A DNA stretch of 64,000 nt from Syncephalastrum monosporum B8922 (taxonomy: Eukaryota; Mucoromycota; Mucoromycetes; Mucorales; Syncephalastraceae): contig JNEN01001207.1 in NCBI GenBank assembly GCA_000697355.1, forward strand, positions 186,001-250,000, read 5' to 3'. Positions within the stretch are counted from its first letter, which is position 1. Each line of letters begins with the position of its first letter. The notes below the pieces were generated by a model that worked only from the letters and a program-made list of their open reading frames with translations, ran no database searches and was not told where the DNA came from. Shown piece by piece: positions 13,372 to 23,835 of this stretch. The translations under genes were made by a program, and so were the position numbers.

Positions 13372-15102
13372 ACATACTATAGATCTAACTCAATAAATCT
13401 TCGATAGTATCTCTCGATACCTAGATAAATCAGGTGAAATGTGCGCGTGTCAGAACGAACGATGTTAGATGTCCATGATTTTTGCAAGGCCACGCATCTC
13501 TAAAGGCAGGAACTCTTCATGGAACGAACACAAGAGAGAAAAATCAGGTGCTCATTGTCTCATTGTCCATCACACGGCTCAGGGCTTCCAGATTGAAGGC
13601 ACATTTCGAAACCTTACTCAACTCAGCGATTGTGTGCGTCTTTGGTTCATCAATTGTGTACTTTATCGTCTTCCTTAAAGGAAAAAAAGACCATATGCTG
13701 TGAGTCACGATCGTTTATGCATTTGGAACTGTAATGACAATGAAACCTAAAACTATGAACACTCTGAAATTATGAAATGACCCGTTTCGATTAAACCTTA
13801 AGAAAAGGGGCCATTACTGTCTTCTTCTGATATATTCCTTGACAATTCATTTTCTCATAACATCGTCACCACATGGTGTCTATGAGCGATTCAACACCAT
13901 TCTTGATAATACTTGCCCGATCGACCGGCAGTCTGCGTTACCCGGCATACATGATCAAAGTATTGTAATTATCGATACCTTAGTGGGATTGATTTTGGAT
14001 ATCTTAGAGAAGTGATCAGCTTACTAAACATAATGCGTGGTGATATATTATGATCTTTTTCTGCTTCTTTTCAGAATGTTTTTGCGCAAGTGCAGTCGTA
14101 CATCCATTATATTGGCAGTGCCTACCTAATACATGTCAGCTCACGGGAATTAGTTTGACATCTGAACTGATACTTTATTCAAAGAAAGGTCGACTTGACT
14201 GAGTCATGTCGGCTTCCAAAAGTCCTTCAATTGAAACGCTTGAGTACAGTATAAGGTTAAGGATTATTGTTTAACTTCTCGTATCTCGTTATGGTCGTAG
14301 AATGTCCGCAGCGGACAAATGAGCAAACCGAGGGTTAAAACCTGACACTTACCTGATTTGAACCTTTTCAATGCAAAGTAGCATGCAAGACAACACGTAC
14401 GGTAGTACTATCCTGCTATCCCACGACCTTCAAAGGGAGAAACTCTGTTCATTGGTAATTGTTTGCATTCAATATATAAATCTAGGCAATGAAATCACGC
14501 TAGTTCGTTGCCGAAAACTGGAGCGTGCGAGTTTATGCTATGACGAGTGTGAATCACATGACAGTCCTGTAGCCAATAGTACAAAATGGCTGGCAGTCTC
14601 AGTCTTTGTTTTAAATCAGAGACAAGAAAAAAATAAACATTTGTTCAACATGTTATCTCGTCATAGCTGCGTACAGCTCTAATGTTTTTGTTCATTTCTT
14701 GCCATTTTAATTATATGAGCAAAAATTATGTTTGCTTGCTGCCTTCAGAAGGAAAAAAAACAATGTCACCAAACACGGAATGGGAAAAAATCAACGAGCT
14801 GGACTTTTGGATAAATGTGCAAATGCGGGGTTAGGTGACACACTGCCAGACGAAGCCTGAGGATGCTCTGATTCCTGTGAAACGCTTCCAATAGACCCTC
14901 ACCGCGTGAGAAAGGGGCAAGGCACCTCTGTGTCATTCTGCATTCTTCATTGTGCGGGTATCGGTAGTTGCCCTTAAACTTTAGCAAATTCGTTCCCAAA
15001 AAGGGCGACGCGGGCACCTGTCAGAAACCACAGCAACAACAAAGCAGAGTGTCAAAACATATTTAAATAGGCGGGCCTGTGCTCGATGTTTGTGTCACAA
15101 AA
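13372..15102. other. Intergenic region and promoter of the beta-glucosidase gene
   Basis: About 1.7 kb without a recognisable gene; frames are short and unrelated to known families. An AATAAA-like signal about 20 bp after the preceding stop fits the dehydrogenase 3' end. The last 100 bases contain the TATA-like element described separately. Confidence 0.4.
15059..15070 (+). promoter_or_regulatory. TATA-like element of the GH3 gene
   Basis: ATATTTAAATAG lies 33-44 bp before the ATG at 15103, which implies a very short 5' leader if used as the TATA box. It is the best TATA match upstream of this gene. Confidence 0.45.
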
Positions 15103-17709
15103 ATGCATCTATCTCTGTCAACTGCCGTCTTGCTGCTCACGACTGCAGGCGCGAACGCTTTCCTCGGCGGAGTGCAAAGAGACCCGACGCCACGCTCCTG
15201 GGATGAGGCCTATCATAAGGCGCAAGATCTTGTGAATCAAATGTCTCTCGAGCAAAAGGTCAATATCACAACTGGTATTGGCTGGGAGAAGACCCTGTGC
15301 ATTGGCAACTCGGGTGCCACTACAAACCCTGACTTTCCCTCGCTTTGCTTGCAAGACTCTCCCGTGGGTGTTCGCTGGGCTGACAATGTCACAGCGGGTG
15401 TGGCCGGAATCACCGCCGCCTCGAGTTTTGACAAGAAGTTGATCCGGGAACGCGGTATTTACATGGGTAAAGAGTTCCGCGGCAAGGGTATCCATATGCA
15501 ACTCGGTCCTTCTGTGGACATTATGCGCAGTCCTTATTCCGGTCGCTTATGGGAAGGCGCTGGCGAGGATCCCTACCTGAGTGCTGTTTATGGTGTTGAA
15601 ACAGTGCTCGGTATCCAAAGCCAGAATGTGGTATGTCGTGGAACATTAGTTAGTTGAATATCGTGGTTTACTGATGATTACTTTGCTCAGGTTGCTACTG
15701 CTAAGCACTACATCGGTAACAACCAAGAACTGAACCGAAACACCGTAAGCGTGACATCTACCGTACTCGTGCACTCTGAGCTGATATGCTATTTATGTAG
15801 GAATCCTCCAACATCGGTGACCGCGCTCTTCACGAAATTTGGACGTGGCCTTATGCTCGTATGGTTGACGCTGGTGTTGGTGCTGTCATGTGTGGTTACA
15901 ACGTCGTCAACGGAAGTCATGACTGTGAGAACGACTATATTCTCAACACCGTGCTCAAGGGTGAGATGGGCTTCCGCGGCCTGGTAATGAGCGACTGGGG
16001 CGCTACGCACTCGACGGTCGAAAGCGCGAACGGCGGTCTCGATATGACCATGCCCGTAAGTGTATTTTAAGGCTCGAATATCTATTTAGCTTACACAAGA
16101 TTTGCAGGGTGACGTTGTGATGGGTGAAGGTAACTCCTACTTTGGCAAGAACCTGACCGATGCTGTGCATGATGGCAAGGTGACCGAGGATCGCGTAACC
16201 GATATGGCTGTTCGCATCGTTGCTTCCTACTACAAGGTTAGTTTGCCTCTCATTTCTCCCCAAATAGTTCTGTTCTTCCCATATTCGCTGACATAAGCTT
16301 TAATTAATTTAATAGCTCGGACAAGACAAGGACTTCCCCAAGATCGCAGTCAACAGTTTCCATCGTGACCAAGCTCCCTACGTGAACGTACAAGATAACC
16401 ATGCACGTATTGTACGCGAGATCGGCGCCGCTGCTGTTGTCCTTTTACGCAACGAAAATAAGTCCCTGCCCCTCTCTACCCACAAAACCAAGAAAATCGC
16501 TATTATCGGCAGCGATGCGGGTCCTATCCCAGGGTAAGTCAATCCAGATGATTCAGGGGTCAAACTATATACTTACGGTCAACTACAGAGGTATCAATTC
16601 ATGCCAAGATCGCGCATGCCATGATGGCACCATTGCCATTGGTTGGGGCTCTGGTACTGTTGATTTCCCCTATTTAATCACGGTAAGCTGCAACTTTGCC
16701 CCATAACATGAACAACGAAACTTATACTTCCCTTTTTTTCTCTTAAGCCGAGGAATGGTATTGAGGAGCGTGTCAACGGCGCGGCCAAGGTCGTGCATAC
16801 CTACAATAACTGGGATACGGATGCAGCTGCCGACTTGGCGCAGGACGCCGATGTGGCTCTGGTGTTTGCAGGCTCAAACAGCGGCGAAGAATACATACAG
16901 GTCGACGGCAACAATGATCGCAAAAATCTTACCTTGTGGCACAATGGAGACAACCTCATCAAGGCCGTTGCTGACGCAAACAAGAACACAGTAGTCGTTA
17001 TCAATTCGGTCGGTCCAGTGCTGATGCCTTGGGTCGATCATCCGAATATCAAGGCCATTGTGTGGGCTGGTCTCCCTGGTCAAGAATCTGGTCGTTCCTT
17101 AGCGGATGTGCTTTTCGGTGACGTAAACCCATCCGGTCGCTTGCCCTACACCATTGCAAAGAACAAAAACGACTATAATATCAAGATTGATCCTTCAGAA
17201 AATGTGAGCACAACTCGTTCATATACGAAACGAGAACTGACACGTTTTTGTTATCTTCTCAGATTGATTATAACGAAAGGCTTCTCGTCGGCTACAAATG
17301 GTTTGATCAGCAGAACATCGAGCCTCTATTTGAGTTTGGCTATGGTCTCTCGTACACCAAGTTCAACTACAGCAAACTCAAGCTTCAAACCAATAGCAAG
17401 GAGAGTGATGTGATTGTGAAGGCCAAGGTGTCGGTCACGAACTCAGGCGACGTCGACGGCGCCGAAATCGTCCAGGCCTATATTTCTTTCCCTGATTCGG
17501 CAGGCGAGCCACCAAAGGTGCTTCGAGGCTTTGAGAAGCTCAAGCTGAAGAAGGGTGCTACAGATGAGGTGTTTTTTGATTTTGACAAGGTGGATCTGAG
17601 CATCTGGGACGACGGAAGCCACACATGGACGGTGCCCTCAGGCAAGTACACCATCCACATTGGCGCAAGCAGCAGAGACATTCGCACCTCGGCCTCCTTC
17701 ACTCTCTAG
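15103..17709 (+). CDS. Secreted beta-glucosidase, glycoside hydrolase family 3
   Basis: Eight exons (15103-15630, 15691-15744, 15801-16055, 16108-16236, 16316-16533, 16589-16682, 16748-17203, 17263-17709) give 726 residues. The N-terminus is a signal peptide (MHLSLSTAVLLLTTAGANA). The GH3 (alpha/beta)8 domain shows QDSPVGVR, KGIHMQLGPSVDIMRSP, GRLWEGAGEDPYLS, ATAKHYIGNNQE and the nucleophile region GLVMSDWGATHS with Asp. The alpha/beta sandwich and a C-terminal fibronectin-III-like domain (SYTKFNYSKL to the end) follow. N-glycosylation sequons are present. It would release glucose from cellobiose and other beta-glucosides outside the cell, complementing sugar uptake. Introns are all GT-AG. 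The preferred start has the signal peptide immediately after it; no ATG lies upstream in frame. Confidence 0.95.
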
Positions 17710-17921
17710 AAACTGCCATGCAATTACACTCTTCTTCCACTGCGAGTTCGCATGTGATTTTACGGCATGGTTCTGTATAATATTCCTCAACATCAAATCA
17801 AGACAATGCAACTACAATAAAATAACACTATTTCGTTAAAGCATCCGTGAATGGAACTATATTGCATATAGGTGTGATAACATTGTCTCCTACCTTACCT
17901 GTTGATTCGGCGTAATGAATA

Positions 17922-18089
17922 CAGTAGCCGCGCGGATAAGTAATACCCAGATAAATTATTATCTCGCCTAAGTTATATCTTTTGATCTCCCGAGTGTATA
18001 GCTTATCCGTAATACCCAGATAAATTATTATCTCGCCTAAGTTATATCTTTTGATCTCCCGAGTGTATAGCTTATCCGCGAGGCTACTG
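17922..18089. mobile_element. MITE (family A), Tc1/mariner-like, TA target site
   Basis: A 168-bp element with terminal inverted repeats of 19 bp (CAGTAGCCGCGCGGATAAG at the left; the right arm has one mismatch), flanked on both sides by TA, the Tc1/mariner target duplication. It has no coding capacity. Its interior consists of two identical 69-bp units. A second family member with the same ends lies at 62973-63146. Confidence 0.8.
17941..18078. repeat. Perfect 69-bp tandem duplication inside the MITE
   Basis: Positions 17941-18009 and 18010-18078 are identical. Each unit ends in CTTATCCG, which is part of the terminal repeat, so a unit equals one arm of the element. This suggests unit gain inside the MITE. 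Confidence 0.9.
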
Positions 18090-19581
18090 TATATAGTAGT
18101 AGGGTGCCGCTGCATTTGTGCACGTTTCCTTCGATAAGCGGCGCGTAGCAATATGAGTTCTCAATCTAATGGAGAATTGTGACGACACATAAGCTGTTGA
18201 CGACTTTTGTGGGAAACTTGATCATGCCTTATAATTCATTTTAACTCACAAATGCACCTACTGATACTGCCAAAGCTTATACCTGATATTAAAAGCAACT
18301 TCCCAATAACACGTGCTGCGTTTAGGACTTACATATCATAGTCTGATAGAAAACAAAGAGATTGCATATGTGTGTGACGCAAGGTTACCATAGCATATAT
18401 ACTTCATTACATACATCCCACCGAGCTTCTTTACCTATTCAAAGTTGAAGAAATCGTCGCGCATATAGTCGGCATACAGTATAATTGCTCCTACGGTAAG
18501 GCCATTTAAACCATAAATGGTAATGAATTGACCCGACCCATGCCTCTGCACCCCGTCATTGTTATTAATATAAGCCGAAGGTGGCGCCTGTAAATTAAAA
18601 CACAATGAGTTTATCATAATGACGACGAGTTGAGGGTGTGTATAAAACAATATAGAAGTCTCTCTTGCTATGATTACACGAAAGGATTGACCTGACAAAA
18701 TTCACACGAGTCTGAATTTAGAAAACACGCACGTCAAGCGACTTGCCCCTTTGTATGGGGCTGCATAATACAATGGGAACCGATACATATGTGTCACCCG
18801 GACAGATAGATGGTGCCAAACAAGCCTACCATTCATTAGCAAGGAGGGAAAACGCGCATGGCATGTGTCAGCGAAAGAATAAACCTTCTTTGTTGCACGA
18901 TCGGTATGACGCGAACGAAAATGCATGACAAATAAAAAGTAGAATGCGTGTTTTAAATGTATCATTTGAGCGGGGAATGGAGCTTCTTGTGGTCGAGGAG
19001 ACTGACCGCGGTGCAACATGATTGTTGTTCATCATGCGTGGCACATGGCCCAGTGATCGCTGGGTTCAAAATAGAGCATTCATTTTTTTATGGACAGGGC
19101 GCGCTGCTCTCAATTTTTCAAGAGGCAATCAGGCTAGAAGGATAGGAAAGAGAACGCGCGGTGAAGCAAGTATTATGGAGCGACGTTTTTTCTTCTTCAG
19201 TGCATATCTATATATGGGACGCGGGGAGCTGATCCCCGCAGCTAAAACGGTCATCATTTGTTCGGCTAAAGCAGACTACTGAACATATTGCTTTTAGGTT
19301 GCACGAAAAGCATGTGAAGTTCTTTAACACGCGTGAAACGTGGCCATTCTAGCAGAAGAGAGAAAAAGACAGAGGGAAGAAAGCTTGAAGTTAAATGGCC
19401 TAAATAATAGCAAAGGCGTGCATCTGACAGATGCATTGCCAAAAAGAAAACAGCGTGCATACTATTGATCCATCTTTCTTTCCTCTTCTTCCATCTTTGC
19501 TTCTTTTTCTCTACTGCCCCTTTCTGTCTCTCTTTCTCTCTTTTATTCCCTTTCCTCCCGCACTTTCCTGATATCTAATTC

Positions 19582-21183
19582 ATGATGCCGCAATATCCTC
19601 AACATCAATATCAACATCAACACCATCAACAACAACATCATCATCATCCATATCATCACCACCACCGTCACTCTCACCCTCAGCAGATGCACCCTCACTC
19701 GTTTCACGACTGCCCCCTGCGCTCCTCGTCGCTTCTCATAATTGATCGCTCGAAACAGACTATTGTCACCGCAACAGATGAAGTCTTCAATACGCTCGGA
19801 TACTCACCGGTTCAGCTGATTGGACATAACGTGAATCTGCTTGACCTGAGACCGCTCCAACCAAGGAACACCGTTTACGATAGTAGCTTGAGTAACAATA
19901 GCGAGAACGGTCACTACCAACGGTACATGGCCCGGCATGAGGGTACGGGTGGACAGGTGGCGTTGGAGATTTGCGTGCATCCCGATGCCATGGCGTCGAG
20001 TGCAAATCTCGACTACTGGTTGTTGCGACCACTGCAGGATGCACCACCGCACGGTCTTTATTCGCCTGCACTGGCGCTGCCCCAGATACCAGCGCTGGAC
20101 GCTGCGAAGGATCTGTCCCCGATGACGGTGCTGCGGTTGAGCCCGTATGGTATGATTGAGCACGCGCAGTCGATAGGCGTAGGGTCTCTCGGGTTCGGCA
20201 CAGACCTGACCGGTCAGCCGATCATGTCGTTCGTCCATCCGTCCGACGTCCAGAGCCTCTGCGAGGGGTTGAGCCAGACTTATAAGCTCGTGCACCACAC
20301 TTTTCACGTGCGATGGCAGCGATACCCCCACCACTCATCCACTCCAACACAGCACCACCACTACACCCACCACAAGAGCACCCACAACGACATTGTCCCT
20401 GCCGAGTACGAGTGGGCCACCCTCACTGTCATGACCATGCCTCGGCGCCTTTCTTGCACAGCCGCGTCTGACCCGCTCTCGCGCCCTATCTGCATCCTTC
20501 GTCCTTATCATCCTGCGCGTAACCCCACCCCATCCTCCTGTCGCCTGTTGTCATCTCTCCTGCGCCGTGCCCACATCACCCTCGATTCTTACCGGACCCA
20601 AGGCCAGCAACTTCTGCTTGGCTGTCTGGCTGCCATTCATGCTGCTTTTGGTCAGGGCAAACTCTATATGGTCGAGTACCTCGCCCATGTGCTTATCAGC
20701 CTTGTTGATTTGATGGTGGATATGCTGGGCCCCGCGACAGCAACAACAGCACCGCCTGTGACAGCTGCACCAGCCTCTTCGCACGTGCATCGCAAGCTCA
20801 AGCGGAACGCATCAGTTTGCGTCGCAACAGATGACGAGACCTTCGAAATTATCCGGCTCCGGCAGCCTGCGCCGAGCGACTCTGATTGCATCCAGGAACG
20901 CCAGCACAAATGGCTGTCGGCCATTCGTATGCTCCGCATCCAGACCGAATCCAGCTTGCAGTGGCCGCTCGCCTTGCTGTCCTCGGCTGGACTTTCTAGC
21001 ACGACCCATCTTACCCATGCCGTCTTTGATACCCTCGAGAAATCCATCGTCACCGGCATGAATCGGCTTGTCGTCCTACCTAACGGTCCATGTTTTGATC
21101 AGTCTCATTCGCGTGGCGAGCAACCCTTCTCGTGTCCTTCTTCCCCATCCTTTTCTCCTTCTTACCCACCTCCTTTCCCTTGA
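19582..21183 (+). CDS. PAS-domain protein with His/Gln-rich N-terminus, function unknown
   Basis: Single-exon gene of 533 codons. Residues 1-45 are a His/Gln/Tyr low-complexity tail. Residues about 48-150 form a PAS-like fold (LLIIDRSKQTIVTATDEVFNTLGYSPVQLIGHNV and a later PAS-core strand ending in WLLRPL), and about 180-260 a second one (VLRLSPYGMIEHAQS, then a GQPIMSFVHPSDV loop). The C-terminal half is helical with long hydrophobic stretches and no recognised kinase, zinc finger or basic DNA-binding domain. It could be a sensor or adaptor resembling the PAS parts of fungal photoreceptor or metabolic regulators, but the flavin-binding Cys motif of LOV domains is not seen. The start is the first ATG after the pyrimidine tract; the next codon is also ATG. 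Confidence 0.75.
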   Translation: MMPQYPQHQYQHQHHQQQHHHHPYHHHHRHSHPQQMHPHSFHDCPLRSSSLLIIDRSKQTIVTATDEVFNTLGYSPVQLIGHNVNLLDLRPLQPRNTVYDSSLSNNSENGHYQRYMARHEGTGGQVALEICVHPDAMASSANLDYWLLRPLQDAPPHGLYSPALALPQIPALDAAKDLSPMTVLRLSPYGMIEHAQSIGVGSLGFGTDLTGQPIMSFVHPSDVQSLCEGLSQTYKLVHHTFHVRWQRYPHHSSTPTQHHHYTHHKSTHNDIVPAEYEWATLTVMTMPRRLSCTAASDPLSRPICILRPYHPARNPTPSSCRLLSSLLRRAHITLDSYRTQGQQLLLGCLAAIHAAFGQGKLYMVEYLAHVLISLVDLMVDMLGPATATTAPPVTAAPASSHVHRKLKRNASVCVATDDETFEIIRLRQPAPSDSDCIQERQHKWLSAIRMLRIQTESSLQWPLALLSSAGLSSTTHLTHAVFDTLEKSIVTGMNRLVVLPNGPCFDQSHSRGEQPFSCPSSPSFSPSYPPPFP

Positions 21184-23623
21184 AAACGTCATTCTCATCC
21201 CACAACATGTACCGCTTTTATTACTAACACCCTTCTTTCCCCACCCTCCTCTGTTCCTAGCTTATATAATCATCTATTGCTCGTTTTGCATTTTTGTTTC
21301 CCTGTCATATACTTGTCTCCATCTTTCTATGTATCTCATCCCTTCTATGGACTGAATAAAAAAAACGGAAAAAGAATTTTACGCATCTACCCTGTGCAGC
21401 CAGGCACGCGCGGATGAAAATTTACTGGGCACCAAATCATAAACGAACGCCGGGATCCGTCATTAATCTCGTTAAAACGCGAACTCATGCGCATATCCAT
21501 TGCAGATTCCTTATTCCACAAGACAAGGATATATGCGTCACCTAATATAGATGCTCGTCGTTCATATACGTGTACAAAATGTCTTCAGATGGCCCATTTC
21601 GTCTCCGGGGTTGATTGATGAAGTCTTCAGGTACCTTAAGACAGCAATGCAGGAACCTTAGGTGGTAGATCATTTGGAAGTCAAATTGATCTCGTAACAG
21701 GCAACTAACTTTGCTAGAGCGCAACCATATATCACCACGCACTAATCCATAGTCAAAGACATTACCGACGTACACATCTATTATGATACTAGCATACACA
21801 ATGATAATACCAGAAAAGAAGTAGTATGATATGTATGCTGCTCCTGGGTCATTACATTCAAACAACGATACCTTAAATAACTTGACTACGCGTGCAACAA
21901 AGATAATGCAAGGCAAAAATTATCGGAGGGATCCGCTGTATGTGCCGAAAAGTTGAGATTCCGGACTATGCCGGCAAGAAGCCCCTCATGGACTATTTCA
22001 AGAACCTGGTTCACGCTCATCAACTTGGTGGAACACTAGTGCTGTACTAACACTGCTCTCAGTTGCAGTTGGGACAACGAAAAGCGGCTGGAATGACAGG
22101 GAGGGAGACCAATTTTCCTGTATTACGTTACACCCCTTGTCTCGTACGCGCATGTACTTCCTCTTTCAAGTATCTCCATTAGATACGCAGGCAGACCAAA
22201 GCTTTAACGCACACTCTAAAGCTATCTGATATCAGTGCTCCATTATGGTAAGTCAAGTGTGAGACTACCATCTGTGCATCAATATAATAGTCCGGAACGA
22301 TGCAGGAGCGAAAAATTAGGCGGGAGGAGGGGCGGAGAGAGGTGAAGGCAATTCAGGGCCAGATTGTTGGAGCATCAAAACTCTGACACTGTAGTGACTA
22401 TTGCGGAGGGGATTTATTTCCAAATAGCCGAGGCATTGCATGACACCATCATGAGCAAGAAGCAAAAAAAAAAAAAAAAGATTCACGCGTTTGCTACCAG
22501 GAGAGAATGCTTCTCGAGTCCAATTTGACAAATCCGGGAAAGGTCATCCACTGTGGGCCTATGCGTCTTGCATCCAGATGCATACATGCATCAATGGTAC
22601 AGATACACTAACACATCTATATCCCGGAAGAATGCACAAGTTTAATGGATGGGGGGGGGTGGGAGTGGTAAATTATTTGGAGATCGCCACCAATAACACT
22701 GCATGTGTGTTACAGTTGACTGACGGCAAATGTATCGGTCGGACGTTCATGATGAAATTAGCTATGAAGTCATGATGGTGTTTAGTGCCAACTAATGCTG
22801 ATATGAATTAAAAATCGGAAGACTCATAGCGAGGTCGAATCACCCCCATCATGATAATCGTGATGGGCTTGGTTGGGACAGGGATGTCCTGTTTAGGTTA
22901 TTCTGGGAAGAAGAATGGCGTACGGTGATCCCTGCGTTATTTTTCTTTGCTGTGGTATACAACTATACATATACTGTACGCCTGAACCTATAGAGACTCC
23001 GATTCTTCAGAATCCCTTTCATCATCGGGCATACTGCAGCATGTAGGCGGAGTATTTCGACAGAGAAAATCAACAAAGACGTTCATTATCTGTCTTTTGC
23101 TTTGTATCATGATAATAGATAAGGTTGGGTGCATGGCTCATACGGATGCCATGTGAGGGAACACACAAAACTGTTAAAGGACCTCTTTGGGATAACAGGT
23201 ACGAGTGAATTATGATGATACTGAAATATAGGGATATGCTTCCGCGCGCGCATACGTAGAAGATACGGGATATTTTTTTTAAGTGTGTGCTACGTACGCG
23301 TAAGGTATAGGAATGTGCCTTTTGTGGCAAGTGCGTGCCATAATGTCTGTTTGTGTCTGTGAAGGACATAACATATATAGTCATCACTCACAGGCGCGTA
23401 GTTCCCATCGATTGCAATCAAAAGGGACATTTAGAGTGAAATATAAAGGAGACGCAGGAGTAGATAGAGAGTGGCTCATGATGGTGTGATGGAATATATC
23501 GCATATACAATAAAAAGGGGAAGTAAGCACCGCAGCCAGTCGGTTTGGATCGTGTGCTGCCCTTCTACAAGATTTTTCTTTTCAACCCGAGGTCAGCTTC
23601 TCGCACTTCTGGGGTCATACAGA

Positions 23624-23667
<44 letters not shown>

Positions 23668-23835
23668 CATTAAAAGGTCTACTTTTTCTTTTTCAGTTTG
23701 TTCCCTTTTCCCTTTTTCTTTGCTTTTTTATTTAAGCTTTTCCTTTTTCCTTTTTCTTCTTTTTTTTTTTATATTATATTTTCCACTTTATTTCCCTTAT
23801 AAAATAACCTTGTGGCAACACCCCTTCTATACTCA
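21184..23835. other. Intergenic region, no gene recognised
   Basis: About 2.6 kb. An AATAAA motif at about 21355 suits the 3' end of the PAS gene. Frames are short and featureless. It contains a G9 run near 22650, the CA microsatellite at about 23628-23662, and a strongly pyrimidine-rich promoter-like stretch at about 23665-23810 ahead of the BTB gene. Confidence 0.4.
23628..23662 (+). repeat. (CA)n microsatellite
   Basis: About 17 uninterrupted CA units, about 170 bp upstream of the BTB gene start and directly before its pyrimidine tract. Confidence 0.9.

Larger units (their letters stand above)
17710..19581. other. Intergenic region carrying a MITE; pyrimidine-rich leader at its end
   Basis: No gene is recognised. 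The stretch holds the MITE at 17922-18089 (listed separately) and, at 19472-19571, a long C/T-rich tract directly before the PAS gene start. Frames up to about 105 codons on either strand show no family features. Confidence 0.45.

Noticed and set aside
20400..20800. Overlapping minus-strand frames within the PAS gene
   Set aside because: They are shadows of the well-supported plus-strand frame in GC-rich coding sequence.
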